Positions 47,214 through 62,300 of a DNA stretch of 64,000 bases are shown here, piece by piece. Source of the DNA: Tetranychus cinnabarinus. Its lineage: Eukaryota; Arthropoda; Arachnida; Trombidiformes; Tetranychidae. Below the pieces are notes generated by a model. The model saw nothing but the letters and a program-made list of their open reading frames with translations, had not been told where the DNA came from and made no database searches. Position numbers and translations under genes: made by a program. Each line of letters opens with the position of its first letter. Positions within the stretch are counted from its first letter, which is position 1. Location: NCBI GenBank assembly GCA_022266195.1, contig WHVY01000003.1, positions 5,394,001 through 5,458,000 on the forward strand. The letters run 5' to 3'.

Positions 47214-50075
47214 AAGGATGGACCCTTAAGCATGAAACAAATGGTTATAATTAAAGGAAAAACAAACCAACAAAAATAACCATTTTCTGGTTGCAATCCT
47301 TTTCTTTGGGTTCGCCAAAATATAACATTTCCCATTAAATTAATTTAAATAATTTAAACAAACATTACATAAATAATTATACACATTAATATTATGATGA
47401 TCATTCATCAACAGAATCATAATCATGGCTAACAACAAGAAAAAAATGTGTTGAAATGAACAAGCGTCAGACCCTAACCGGTAGCTTAATTTTCATGCTA
47501 AGAGGTTATATTTGCTGCACTAAATCCCAAGACCTGCCGTGCTAGTAGACGATGAAAAACCAGGAGTAAATGACAAATTGATTAACATCTTTTCCCCTTT
47601 TCAATTTAACCTCAAATAATGATGATTACAATTCAGTGTAAATTAGTATTACACATGGGAAGCTACAAATGATTAGATCATTAATCCAACAAACCAATTT
47701 CACATTAAATCCTCTTGTTGTCCACCGAGAATTGACCCTTCAAATTGAGTCTTGTAATTCAACCTAAACCTGAAATAACCTAAAAGATTAAAATTGTAAA
47801 AAACCCAACAAAACCTTCAACAATAACAATTTCAACACAGATTAACTCAAATATCAATTTGAATTGGAAAAGAAAAACAAACCAAAAAATGAACATAAAA
47901 TGTTTATTTATAAATTCACTTCAATTTTCAACGATTCACCAAAGTTATTCTGATAAATGTGTAAATCACAAAACATTATCATTTTAGTTGGACAAAACAA
48001 AATTCCATCCCTGAACAGTTGGATATAAAGACTACAAAGACCAACTCTAAGCAAGGATAAGAAGTAAAAAAATGAAACAAAGTTGACCAACATGAAAAAA
48101 AGTGAAAATATATTAATATAAAAAAGTAGACTTGAATGATACTCAAACTGATAACAAATGATAATAATAATTTGTAATAAATATGCATTGAAAATGTTTT
48201 CATGGAAACAAAAAGAAAATGTTTCACTTTTCTTCTGTCCAGTTAAACATGATAAATGGATTGAACTAACCTTCAAGTTTCCAGGTCAACTACAAACCGT
48301 CCAAGAATCAATTTCAATTTGAAAACAATTCAAAATTCAATTTCCGCTTCTCAACTTACCGTCAAACCCAAAGCCGGAATCGAATCAGAAGCTGAAAAAA
48401 AGTTCAACTCTAACTAATGAAACAAAACAAACAATAAACGATTCTCAACTCAACGAAAACGTAAACCCCAAAAAAATCCGTTCGAAAAGATTTTCCAAAA
48501 GTCTTTCAATTTCTGTTGAACAAAAATTGAATTTAAATGTTGAACCATTGATGACATTCAATTCATGTTCAAGTACTTCATGAAATCCATTTTGCAAGTT
48601 GATTGAAAGGCAAAGCTGTTGAACCACACAATTAGGTTAAAGTTTGGAGTAAAAAGTAAAATTAAATTTAACTCGATGGTAAAGGGAATCATGAACAGAT
48701 TCATGGTTTTCAATATTGACCAGCATAAACAAGAGTCAACATGGTGAAGCGAAATTAGAGGTTTCTAAACTTGGAATCAATTATTTACTTTTCCATTGGA
48801 AATTCTCAATTTTCGTTGGTTTAATTGAGTTAGAATGAAATGTTTTAAAGTAAACTAATTAATTATTGATGAACAAAAAGTTACAATTTGTTTCAATCTG
48901 ATTATTTCAGATCAATAAGGAACTTGAACTCAAATTGATGTCAATAATTTACTTTTGCCTTTCAATAATCATTGACATTATTTTATATCGAAATTCATGT
49001 TTTACCTTGAATTTTTTTCTCACTTTTTTCATTCTTTTCTTCATTTCAACTGAATCACCCACTGAACTTACCTATATCATTATCATACTTTACTCTCTGT
49101 TCATCATTCCACCATGGAACTGAGCAAACTCTGACTATTTCTTTCGATTCAATGTTTTCTTCCACACTTCTCATCATTCTCATCATTTATCCTCATCTTC
49201 ATCATCATTCTCTCATCCTAATCATCTTCATCTTTTCCTTTCTGTTCACTTTTCCTTAAGTCTTTAGATTGTAGTTTTATTTATCAAGGCATAAATAACC
49301 TTAAATTGTATTAAATTTATACTCAGTTTGGTTCAATCGTCAATTAAAATTGTTGCAAATTGTATCATCTCATGTAATTGAAAATTTGGGAATAAAAAAG
49401 ATTGCAATCAAAATTTCATTTCCATCAGAAAAAAGTGAAAAATTGATGTTTACCAACAATTTTTGTTGTTTGTTCAAAGTGATTTTGGATTAAACTGTTG
49501 AAAACACTTTTTCCACCCAAAAATGAGCTTTAATTGTTCATTGGTAAACAATTGCTCCAACTATTTATCAACATGAAAATTAACCAAGTAAATTGAACAA
49601 TATCTAACAATATCAAACAACGAACCTGAAAAGTCAAAAGGAGAAACTAAAAGTGTAAACAAAAGTTTAACCCAAATTATTCAATGAACAATCCAAGTTT
49701 CCTTCAATCATCATACATCTTTATGCTGATTACTTTTTTCAATCTCAACCAAGGTAAGAATATCAATTTTCAATTTATTTCCATGTCACAGAAAAAGAAT
49801 GTCAAAAAAGAATGAAATAAATAAGTAAAAACTCGATCGAGAATAGAATGCAAGAGAAAAAAACTCGAAACTCAATTGAAATGAAACCCTTTGCTTAACT
49901 CGAGTGCCATTCAAGTGTACAAAGTTTAGGTCAAGAGGAAATTATTTATTCAACTTCAATTAGGAGTTGAAAAGTCAATAAGGATTTCCTCGGAAAAAGA
50001 AGCTGGGAGTGTAATACAGTATTCAATTGGACGCAGCTTGAGCTGGAGTCCATCAGGGAATTTTAAATAGCATTT

Positions 50076-50182
50076 AACTGGGAGTGTAGCTGGGAGTTCG
50101 ACTGGGAGTTTGATTCGAAATTAGATTGGGAGTTCGATAGAGAACTCGATTGAGAACTTGATTTAAAGTTCTATTGCGAGTG
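50076..50182. repeat. Degenerate ~12-bp minisatellite, block 1
   Basis: Units of the form ACTGGGAGTTTG / ATTGGGAGTTCG repeat with substitutions about eight times. A second block is at 50334-50393. On the minus strand this reads as a Thr-Pro/Asn-Arg-rich open frame, which is probably a by-product of the repeat. Confidence 0.75.
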
Positions 50183-50333
50183 AGGTCAGAGCGTGGAATT
50201 GAACGGGTCTGGTGTGTTTTGTCCGCGTTACGAGGTCTTTGGACTAAAGTTATTTCGTTGGATTTTTGTGCAGCGATCAGAAAGATTATTTCACATAGAG
50301 AACTTATATCCGAGCAAAAGTCCAAGGAATTAT

Positions 50334-50393
50334 ACTGGGAGTGCAATTGGGAGTTTAATAGGGAATCCGATTGGGAATTGTGCAAGGGATTGG
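50334..50393. repeat. Degenerate ~12-bp minisatellite, block 2
   Basis: About five units (ACTGGGAGTGCA, ATTGGGAGTTTA and similar) related to the block at 50076-50182, separated from it by about 150 bp of non-repeat sequence. Confidence 0.7.
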
Positions 50394-53300
50394 AATTTAA
50401 CTCTAATCTTGTCTTAGAACTGAAATGAATAAAAGTTTTGCGAAACTTTAAATGAACCTTTCTGAAACTAGCTCTAGCGACTAGCTCTTGGATATTTACA
50501 TGAATGAAAAGCAAATAACTGAATGAGATTCTATTCGCCTTTTTCAAGTGTTTATACTTACCCTCGATACTTGAATTGAACTCTCTATTCCACTGAAAGT
50601 CTGGTGTTTCCGCATGAAAAAACTTGAAGGATTCTCCAATACAAACTTCCAAACTCTTGTTAGTTTGAAATGGTTTTGAGGTAATAAGTTGAGTTGAGAA
50701 AGGGAAGGCAGAAAAAAACGTGGAATAAACATGACTCCAAGTTATTTTCTTTTTGAGTTATCACAAGGATATAACCATGGTCATGGATGAATATCACATG
50801 TACAACATCTGAGTTATCCGAATGACCATCGAAAGAAGTAAATGTGATTCAAATCATTTCTTTCCAATTGATTCTTCCTTTTCGCTGTTCCATTCAATTT
50901 ATCCATTTCTTTGATTCCATCATCAGCTAACAAGAGTTGCAACTTGATAATAATGAGAATAAGAATGAGAAGAGTAAAGATGTTCAATTGATTTTTGATG
51001 TCAATCCTGTCCCCTAATATGTCCAGGTGATGATTACATTTATCATGAAAATGATTTTCCATTTTCATCTCAGTAATGCATCAGAATAATTGTTCAACCA
51101 GATTGGTCCATTTGAATCCAATGATACATAACATTTGTTGATCGTCTTATTAAACTTTTATTCATTGCAATAAAAATGAAAGGTAAAGAAATGTAAAGCT
51201 TTTCAAATTGATTTTCTTCGAATCATTTGATTCCAATTTTTCAAAAGTACAATGAAACAAATGAAAAGTGAAAGTATCATCAAGTGAAAAGCCTTCACTT
51301 CAAAATTCACCTTCAACATTTGATCTTATTTAATGCTTTGATTGATCATTTTCAACCTTTTTACTTTCAATGTTTGTCAAGCTCAAGTTCATTCAAAGTC
51401 AAGAAAAAAAAACTTTCAACTGAAAAGTTTAATTTGCTCATTTAAATGTGTTGCAAGTTTTAAACTTTAATTGAATTTCAACAAAATGAACATTTATTAG
51501 TTAGCTAGTAATTAAAAAGGCAAAACATGAAATTCAATTCTTAAGAAGCTTAAAAATGTTTATCAAGCGACTTCACATTTCATAATCACCTAATTGGGTG
51601 AGATGAGTAAAGTTGTTCACAATTAATTTGCTTCAACAGAAAGACTCGAACAATTGAGAGAAACAAAAACAGACTGAAATATTCAAGTTTTGTTCCAACA
51701 ACTGATTTTCTTTTCTCAATCAGATAACTTGAGCTTCAATCGTTTATGAATAATATCATCGCCTCTTGATGCCACCAAGAGAAACATCAAAATATATCAA
51801 TAACTTGTTCGCTTTCAGTGTTCAAAGTTTGTCATCATTCATCCAATTACTTCATTGCTTCCAATTCACGAAAAATTGAAGTTTGATGAAGTTTCGATGA
51901 AGGTTTATTAAGGTTGCTTTCGATCGTATGTTTAACTATCGGAAGAAGCATAACAATTAGCTAGCAATTTGTTTATTTCATTGGTTTATGTTGACTTTTA
52001 GCAACAGGTTTGTTGGTAAGTTTCGGCTTCAGGGCATTTCACATTCTGATTAAGTTTACAAAGGATAAAAAATGATGAGAGTTAAAAAGCAAAATTGAAT
52101 GTTCGTAAATGCTTTTTCTCTTGAGTTCAGCACAATCTACAACTAATTACTCGAGATCATTGGCAGTGTTTTCAGAAAGGTTATGATTCGAGCAAAGATC
52201 AAACTAAATCATCTTAAAGAAAAGCTCGAAGTCTCCTGAAATTTAGAACAATTTTTTTCTTCTTTACTAATAAGCAAATTTTACTGTGTTTTGACTCTTT
52301 TTCTGTGTTGGTCCATTGATTATCGAATAGTTAATTTCATTATTCTTGTCAATGTTTAGCTTTTGTCATATTTAAATTGGTTCTGTTTACTTTTCAGAAT
52401 TGATTAGAATCCTGGGAAAAACAATTATTTCAGTTATTATTCATTGTTATCAATATAATAAATTTGTCTTTCACTTGCCTTTGTTTGCGTATTAACAAAC
52501 TAATATAATCTTTTCAATGTAACCATGTTTTTTGTACCTTCAATTCAATATCAAGGGATGAAGATGGTTATTGCTTTTAGATGAACTTTTATACTAAATC
52601 TTTTTTTCGCTAAGTTTACTTGAGTTGCAATAATAATAGTTGATGGTTAAAATGAAAAAAGTAAGAAACGACAAAATAGAAATGAAATCGAGTTAAGACT
52701 AACGAAAAAAGATGAACAACAACAAGAAGAAGCTATAATAGCTGAGAAGTCTTTTTATCTTCTGTAAAATATATATTATATATATTCAATTGAACAATTC
52801 AATTCTTAAAGACTAAATTGTTCATTGAAAATCTTAGCAAAACAAGTCAACTTGATAATCTTTCAAATTTCCTTTCTTTCCTCATCTAATTCAGAGAAAA
52901 AGATAGAAACTTGAAATTTCTAATAAAACGAAAGGGTAAAAAGAGTCAAGTTTATTGTCACAATTGCAGTATCAGTGCATCAAAATTGCTCATTCAATGA
53001 CAATATTCATAAATACTGTTATTCAATATTTGATGGAAAACAATTTTCAAGAAAAATTGCAAATAAAAATTGCAATCTGTTCAAACTCGATTCTTGACTC
53101 AATTGAATGAAGGCATCTAGAGAATCATCATGAGTTTCTGAATATCAATTCAATCATTTTGTCTTAGTTAATGCGCTAAGCTTTCAATTGCATTTCTTTA
53201 GTTGGAATGCTTTTGAAATATCTTTTGGTCAACCTTCCAATTGCAACATTCATACGATCAGAATTAACAGTGAAGTGGACTTTATTCATTTTGATTAACA

Positions 53301-56300
53301 GGTAGAGAACGCTCAGTTGAGGTAACTATTTTGAACGCTATCATCTTGAAAATTACAAGTTATGAGTTTTGGGTTTTCTCTTGTTTCTCTTTTCTGTTCC
53401 CTGTAAGGCCTGTAATTTGGATCTTTCATTTTCCTGTTTCTCTTGCCATCATCCTGTCATTTATCCTTCCTTTTGCCTTGAAATTTCCAAAATTCAAGCT
53501 CCACCGAACAAAAGCTTTCTTATCAAATTTCGCTTAAATTGCGAGCAAAAATGAAGCCAACTTTAAACTTGAAAAGTATCAGGTTGACTCGAAATTGTTT
53601 TCCAGTTTTCAAAATTTGATATTCACTCCAACTTAAGCTACAATAAGACAACTATCATAATCGGGTTATTACCTAAACTGGTGCAACCCAAAAGATTACA
53701 TTGACAAAAAGTCTTCTAATTAGTGGTTAAAGTTGCTTCTAATAAACGTTTCATTTTTCATGGCAATACAAAACATTTCTCATATTCCTTTCACTCTTCT
53801 CACAATTCTTGCGAATCCATCGGAACATCGAGTTTCTCTCCTAACCCAATAATTGGTAAATGTAACCTTAAAAGATAGAGTTTCCATCTTCTTGAAGATG
53901 AACCTAATATAATGATTTCAAGGTTAAGATCAACAAGATTTTTCTTTCCACAGATTCCATGTTCGGATTTGAACAAACAATATTCCATTGTACTTCAAAC
54001 CGAATCTGTTACGATAATTGAATTTGACAACCTTGAACCTCTTTATTCATGGTTCATTCAATTGTCTTGCAAAATTCAATCTGTTGCTTCTAGATCATAA
54101 TCTGTTCAACTCTCGAAGCATTATCTATCAATTATGTCCTGAAGTTGTTAACAATCTATCATCTCACTTGAATGTTTTGACTCGATGAACATTCTGTACG
54201 ATCTTTAGTAAGATTATCAATTTTGTGCAGATCTAATGAAGCAAACAGTTTTGCTTTTGATTAATTTGCTAATTTCATGTTTGACCAATGATATGAAATT
54301 GAATTAGCACTGAATTTTGCCGTTATTTTCATAGTTGACTTGGAATGCAAAGTTTAAAGTAAACTCTTGATTTACGGTGTTAACCATTCAACTAATTTTC
54401 TTGATCATTTGCAACTTCAACCTGTGAACCTTTAAGAATATTAATATTTTTTCTCATTTTTCTCTTGCAAGAATGGTTTCACTTTGAAATGTTATGGAAT
54501 GAAATATTAACAGTTGAAACACTTGCCTTTACCTGTTCAACTATTTGTTCAATTTTACTAAAGATTTTCCAAATTCATCAATCATAAGATTTCAATTTGA
54601 CGTTTTAACCATATGAGGTAACAAAACTGATGATAATGATGGCGAAGGAAGATGAGTGAAGATAATTATGAGGAAAAAAAATGTTTGACTTGAAATGAAT
54701 GGTAAACAATGAAAACAAAAGGCTAAACCTGGAAGGAATGTGCAACAATAAATTGAGAAAAAAGTTTTTCTCTAAAAAATTGACTGAAAAAGAGTAGAAA
54801 ATTCTGAATGATAAATTGTCAACTGAAGAAGTAAAACATGAATAAGTGAACATTAAACAACTTTTCATTCCCTGGAATCACCTTGAGTTCCAAATGATGA
54901 ACATTATTTTGAAAAACTTGAAATGAAAAGTTTTCCTCTAAAATTAAGTGCTAACGAAGTGCCATAAGCTGAGACTAGCCATAAGTTCACCATGTAATTA
55001 ACAGTATTCCATGTAAATTTGCCTGATTGATGACTTTTTCATTTTCCATACTCCATGATAATGATAACCATGTTTCAATAATGAACAGCAAATGTTTCTT
55101 CTCTTATCAAGTTTACCTCCCAGTAAATATAATAATGCATGGAAAATGGGAACAAAATCATTTTCTCTTTCATCTTATTTCATCTTATTTCTGAGTTTTA
55201 CTTGATAAGTTAATTAGTTGAGTTGCCAGTCAACCAAAGTAATTAACAGCATTTCATTACGATTCCAAGTAATTTATTGGTCGAGAAAAATGAATCAAAA
55301 ATTTTCTCTTCAAATGCAATTATCAATTCAATTCCTTCCAAGGAACCTTTCTATCGACTAAAAGTAAACCTGTAAAAATTGTTCTCCAAGTGTGATTTAA
55401 GTTTAATATAAGATCAAAAATTCTGCTCAAAATTTGAGTTCTTCTAATCCTTCATCAGGTGAAATTTCATCAATCTTGAAAGAACTGATGTAGAGAAAAT
55501 CAGATAAACAAATCGATCGTAAAGTTGGATAAATCAATTAGTCTAAAGCTAAAAATACCTCCAACTTTCCCTTTTCGTTCATCTTCAGTTCGAAAGATCT
55601 TTTACTTTACTCAGGCGTTCATTTAAACTAAACTCAAATTGTTCGATCCGAAGAAAGTGAAACTCACTCTCAAAGTAAAATGGTTCGAGTTTCTCTTCTC
55701 TCTCTAATTTCGAGTTCTACCGAAGAGAATCTCTTTAAATGCTGATTTTTTTAGTCTTATTCAACTTCTTATTGTTACATCGATTACTGTGATTTGTCGT
55801 TAAAGCACAACTTGACTCTCCAAAGAGTTGCATTATGATTGCATTGAAAAGTAAAAATTCGTGTCTCAACAGTTTTAGTTTTGTATTCACCAGAAACTCG
55901 AAAATTAATGCTGAAAATAACATGATTTGAAATGACAAATTTGTTGACATGCTGAGAGAAGAGATGAGCAGAAAATGACAATCAAATGATGGTTGAAAAT
56001 CGATTTGGAACGCTTGTAAACTTGTGTTTTCAAAAGGGTTTTTCACTTTTCAAACATGAATGAACACTTAACAAATGACTCCAGCTTCTTCAAGTAATCT
56101 TGAAGCTCTTCATTTCACTCTTACAATCAATTCGTCCATAATGAGCCCAAACTGTTGAACTACTCATCATTACCTCCTAATAAGCTTTGATGAATGATCA
56201 CTTGATAGAAATGCGGTAAAAGAAAATGCCAATTTAAATCGACCTCAAGAGAAATTAAAATCCAACATCGCTCACAAATCGTACTTTAAACATTTCCATT

Positions 56301-59300
56301 TCTTCATAAATCAACTCAATTATATTCATTTCACCAAGTTTTAAACTTTTCATTCCTTCGCTAATCAGACAATTAAGAGCAAAGCTTTTTAATTGCATTT
56401 TATAACTGAAAAGACTGAGTAATCGCTCATTGAAAATCACTTAAGTTTCTATCGAAAAATGAATGCTGTAAATATTTATTCCAAGTTGATTCTCAGGTTT
56501 CAACTGATGTTGATATTGTCAATTAGATGTAATGAAGAAGCCTTAACGCTTTAACTATCAGAATTTAAAGATGATCATTAAAGGTGAACTTGTATTAATA
56601 TTAATTAATCTTTAGATGATTTGGAGGTTTACCGGAAATTAAGAGATACAAGCCAATTTAACTGTACAAAACAAATAATGAAGACAAGTAAAGTTGAGTT
56701 TACTCATAAAAGCAACTCCATAATGAACAAAAGTAACTTTTAATATGGTTAAAGAGCATTAAGGTTTGCTATTGTTTTAATGTAGTAACATCACTCCTGC
56801 AATCATTACTTTGCTTCTTCCTTTTTACTCTACCATTTCAACTAATCAAGTGAATCGAGTATTGAGATGAAATACAATTGAGTTGAACATTATTAAACAA
56901 CAAACAAAATAAATCTTATTACATTAAAGTTTCAGGTAAAGGTTACATTGGGTTATGCATTATAGTGTTAAAGTTTGACTTTACATAATTTGATAACTTC
57001 GTTTAACCCAGTCTCTTGTCCCAAAAGTTTTTAATACCGTTTGAATGTTCAAAGTTGATTTAAAAATGTCATTTCGATGTTTATCCGTTTCGCCATTTAA
57101 CTTTAGTCGATTTTAATGTTGTTCACCCTTCGACTTGAATCATTTCAGGTTTAACTCTGGGATTGATTTAGCTTTTGTTAAAAGTTCTGTTCCCATCTAA
57201 TTCACATTTCTGATCAATCTTTTGGTTGTTATTTCATCAACCATTTCCATATCCAAACATGTAATCTGATTAATATATAAAGTTTATTAAGATGTTTTGG
57301 AGTAACCATGAGAATAGCATTGTTCAGTTCAAGAGGTGAATCAAGTTGAGCAAATATGCAATCATTTATTCAATACGTTTTGTACTCTTTTTGTTCACCA
57401 TAAATTTTACATTAGACAAGTTAAATATCAGTTTGAATAACAATTCATTGCAAAAGTAAAATTAATGTTTAGCTTAACCAGAGAAACGCAAAGTCCCACA
57501 TTCAAGGCAACAATGATAATTTCATTTGCGGTCTTTTCCATCAATTTGTGTCAGTTTAATGCTACAAAATTTAAACTCAAAACAATGCGAATGCTTTGAG
57601 TTTAATTAAAAATTTAGTTTGAGGACAAATTGCGGTTAGACTCAAGTATTTACATCAATCATTCGTGTTTGGTTAACAAAATAAACAGATTTGCATCGAA
57701 AGATTCTTCTTCCGAAGCTGAACCTTTTTAATTCAACTGTATATAACTTATGATTATAGCATCATTTCATTGTATCGATCAAAGAGACTTTAATAAACTT
57801 TGATTTGCAATTGATTTACGAATTGATATTTTACAATTTTTAGTTGGAAATGGTTTACATTTTGCTTTACTGAATCATTTTGAATAACTTTCTTTGCACC
57901 GAGTTTAACTCGATAAATTGGTGTAATGATTAAATGAACATAATTGCATTACAAATAAATGTTGGACGTGATTTGTGTTCAGTTTTTTTGGCTCTTCAAG
58001 TTCATCTTCAAGTTAACATGAAAGAGTCAGTTGATATTGAACACAAAGTAACACAATTGGATTTAATCATGTTTCCCTAGCAATTGTTGAGAACAAAATT
58101 TATTATTACATTTATTGTATTCTTGGGTTAACCCTTATCCTAATTGATTACTATTAATGAATACACAATTAATAATAATATGTATAAATAATAGCAAATG
58201 AATGTTTGGAAAAGAAGAGAATGCAAAAAACATGTTAACAAGTATTCATATTCACGGAATAATTTATGCTTTTATGAAAGTTTACTTTTTACTGGTAATA
58301 CTTGATCAATACTCAAATTACTCATTAATACTCAGTATATTTACACTCACAAACTGTCAGACATTGTCACATTTATCGATTATTATCATTAGTATTACCA
58401 AATGAACAAAACTCTTTCTATGCTTAGCCAAGTCGCAGCACAAAATCAGGATTTCTGATTAAACTCGAAATGAAAACTTTGCGGCCAACAAACAAATCGT
58501 TTGCACTGACATGGAGATTGACTGTTGACCAAAATGTAACAAGTTTGTTTATCCTTTGATCCAATTACCATTAGCTTCTGATCTTGTCAACTTTGTATAC
58601 CCATTCCAATTATCATTTCTGTACCTAATGATAAGTAAAGATCAAACTGAAAAGGTTCAATTCTAATGCAAAGTTGGAAGATGGAATGAGAATTGAAATG
58701 CATTCATTGATATGGAATGGAAAGAATTGAAATGCGAATAAAAACAATCAAAAGAAAAGCCATTTGACTCGAGATGTGACTTGATAAATGCATTTTCAAA
58801 CTTTGATATTCATTTTGTTGGTGATAAAGACGAATAATGATGCGAGAAATTGATCAACATATCTTGCTATTATTTCCATTTGCACTCTTTTCCAGCTTTA
58901 AACTGAAACAGAAAACACATTTTCACCTCTATTTACCTGAGATGAATAAGAAAAGGAAACATTATGATTCTTACTGTTCGTCATTGAACAGTTTTCATTA
59001 TTTTCCATTCAATTTCGTCTAATCTGTTTGCTCAACTTTTCCTCTGAAAATAGTTTCCATTTTAATCAAAAAAGGTAAAGGTAATAATTGGTTCACTAAA
59101 TGATCCAATCAAGATAATTACAAGCAGGGTCAGTGGAAGAGTATTAAAGTAACACGTCCATTTTAATGAACAAATGTCATCCACTGTTGATGGTAATGAT
59201 GATTGTCAATGATATCAATTGAAGTTGACTTCAATTCAATTGAATTAAATACAACAACAACTCATAGCTACAAGGTTAGATTGCTTTCATTTACCTTCTG

Positions 59301-62300
59301 CTTTATTCATCAACTTATATCACAAACTCCCTACAACATTGTATCAAACTCGTAATTGTAAGGAAATGAAATGAACTTTTTTCTCTCTTTTTCTTCTTCT
59401 TTTTTCTGTCTTTTCCTCTCTTAACATCATCTTTTGATGAACCCAAACTTGACATGAAATGAGCATGAAAAGGTTATTCAGGTTAATCAATCAAAATAGA
59501 ATGTCATCTTGAAGATGGTAAAAAAAGTAACCAACTTGTTCTCATTATAAATCATTGCTGGTGACAGTTTTTGTGACACATTTTAACATTTATTCGACTT
59601 TTTCTTCGCTTCCTTTTCACTTTATTTTGTGAGAAACGAAAATTCTGCAAATTAATTCAATTTTCATTATCATTCTCATCATAATCATCATTCTAAGTCA
59701 TTTGGTTATTCGGTCTTGAAACGAGAAAAAAAAGAAAAGAAGAAAAGAAATGAAACTCAAACAGAACTCAAATTTGTATTTAATTATTTACATCAAATGT
59801 TATCAGCAATGAAGTGCTGGGAAGGAATTCACTCCAGTTGATTTGGAATGAAATTTGAATGAGAACTCTTGTTGCAGTTATTATTGCAGAATCATGTTTT
59901 TCATCATCAAATTGGAATCGAAATGTGATCCAAGATTCATTTTCTGTTGGATCAAACTATCATCAACTTTGTCTCCTTCAGGCTATTTCATGTAATGTTT
60001 TTGTTCTTGAGGATTATAATGAACACTAAGAAGGAGATAAAAAAGGCTGATTACTTGCTTAATTCATGTTTACTTGGCTCTTTGAGGATTCAGAGGACGA
60101 AATGATAGCTAAAATGACTGATGATCGAGAAAAAACAAAGTGCAATATTAGCGATTAATTTCAACGAAAATATCAAACGTAAGTTGATGCCTTCATTAAT
60201 GTTGAGTAAGAAGTTTTTATGAGTTGTTCTTATTAATTGTTAATTAATTTCAAGGAAACTAAATTGTTGATGTGAATGGATTTTCAAACTCATCAAATAT
60301 TAAATTGTTAACCTGTTGAATAAAGAAGCGAAATTCATCGGAAAATTAGATTAATTTATTTGATTCAATTTAAATTCAAAGTGTGATAATTGCATGAGCA
60401 GTAAAAATGTTTTATTCAAGACAATTCATTGATTTGATTAACAATTGGAATGACAATTTTCTGATGAAAAGCAAGTTTAGTCAATTTGCTTCTCAACATT
60501 CTAGTGAAGGAAAAATAATGTTCATGAAACAAATTATTAATCAAATCAAAATTGTCTCCTTATTTTGTCGAGTTTATCGCTTTTAATCAGATTAAAGTTT
60601 CTTCGTTTTGTGCTTTTACCAATCCGGTTCTTAATTTGATGTCGAATATAAAACTTTTTCAAGACGAAATTTTCCAACTGTTAGTCAAGAACAAATGTAT
60701 CGTTATCATCAGTAGCATTTAAACGTAACTTTTAGGTCGAAATTGTGTTTCTCATCGTCCAATGGAGTAGAACTTGATGAAGGAATGATGAATTCGATGC
60801 AAAATTCAATGTTGTTTGAATGTTTACCGACTGATCCTTTGAACATTTGCATATTGCCATTCCAATTGCATATCATACAGTTTTCATTGAATTCACTATT
60901 GGCTTTGTCGATGTTTCTCTTTACATTAGCTGTTGATGCTTACAAACAATGTTTTACTTGACTGAAAAATGCGTAAACTTATTGTTTCTGTTTTCACTTT
61001 CTGTTATTCTTTTCCTCAATTTGAATTAATTTACAATTCTGATGGTGACAATGATGATAACGAAGAGCAAAAAATAGAAGTGGAAATGTTATTTACTATT
61101 TGATGGGGACTTCCAAGTAAAATAAACAAGCAAATGTTTGAAAGTTTAAAATGATTGATAAGTTGTATCACAGAATCAAATTAGTGTCATGTTTTAGCAT
61201 GTACGGGTGTATGCATGGAGGACGATAAGAGGAAGCAAATGAAGATGAAGGTAAACAAAGTGTGAGTTTGAATGAAAATTTGTTGGGAAAAGAAGTTGAA
61301 AGTAAAGTTAAAGATTCGAGCAAATAACAGCAGAAAAAAGGAATTGGAATTTTGAATGAAAAAAGAATGAATGAATTTCAAATTCTATTGCGTATTGACA
61401 CGTCCAAAACCCTATCCTTTTCTCATGTAAATTCATCGTTAACAGGTAATAAAGAAATTTGGAAATCGAATTGTAATGTGCATTCGAAATGTTACAGATA
61501 ATTAAGCTGGCGAGTGACTTGGATCACTTGTTCAATTTGAATTGAAAAACAATTGATTTCTTGTTTGATCGTTGGCTAATGTTTCATTTATCGTCATGAA
61601 TAGCATTTGAAATCTATCATTATTTGGTTGACATTAATAGCAAGATTGTGAGATGATATGAAAGTGTGAAGTGGAAAGAAAAGGAAAAATGTTTCAGAAA
61701 AACTGTGTAACCAAAGAAAATGTTTACAGATTAAAAATAGTTGAGCAAATATTTGATGAAAAAATAATGTTTCAACCGAGAAAATGAAACAATAAAATGA
61801 ATGGGCAAAAGTTTCTTAGTTGTAAACAGAAAAATCTTGACAATCAATTTATTATTACTTTTTGCCATTCCTTTATCATAATATTATCAAATGGGAATAA
61901 GGTAAACTAGCAATTCCAAATGAAATGAAAAATTCTTTTCCATTTTTGCATCACTTTCGATTCTCCTTTTCGATTCAACAATTTATTTCTCTTGTCAATT
62001 CCAGATCACATTTTAAACTCTTCACTTTTCCCAGTGCAATAAGTTCTCAATCTCAACTTCTCTAGACAAGTTGAGTACAAATTGATGACAACAAATGTGC
62101 ATCTCATGAGGCAGACAAACAGAAATGAAATCAAACAAAAAATTCGTCGAAGATTTCAATTAATCCAGATCATTCGTATCAGGTGCAATCAAACCTTCGA
62201 ACCTTAACATCGCAACGATCCATCGTCGATAGCCTCGAATGATCCACCCAACCATTTCGATTGAAAATGCGCAAAAAAATGATCGCTTAGAATCGATCAT

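Noticed and set aside
50074..50652. 192-codon minus-strand ORF
   Set aside because: The C-terminal third is translated minisatellite and the rest has no recognisable features, so it is best seen as a repeat artefact.
60743..60961. Plus-strand 72-codon frame after a TTTTAG
   Set aside because: A single possible acceptor and a hydrophobic C-terminal end are not enough; no donor or partner exon was found.
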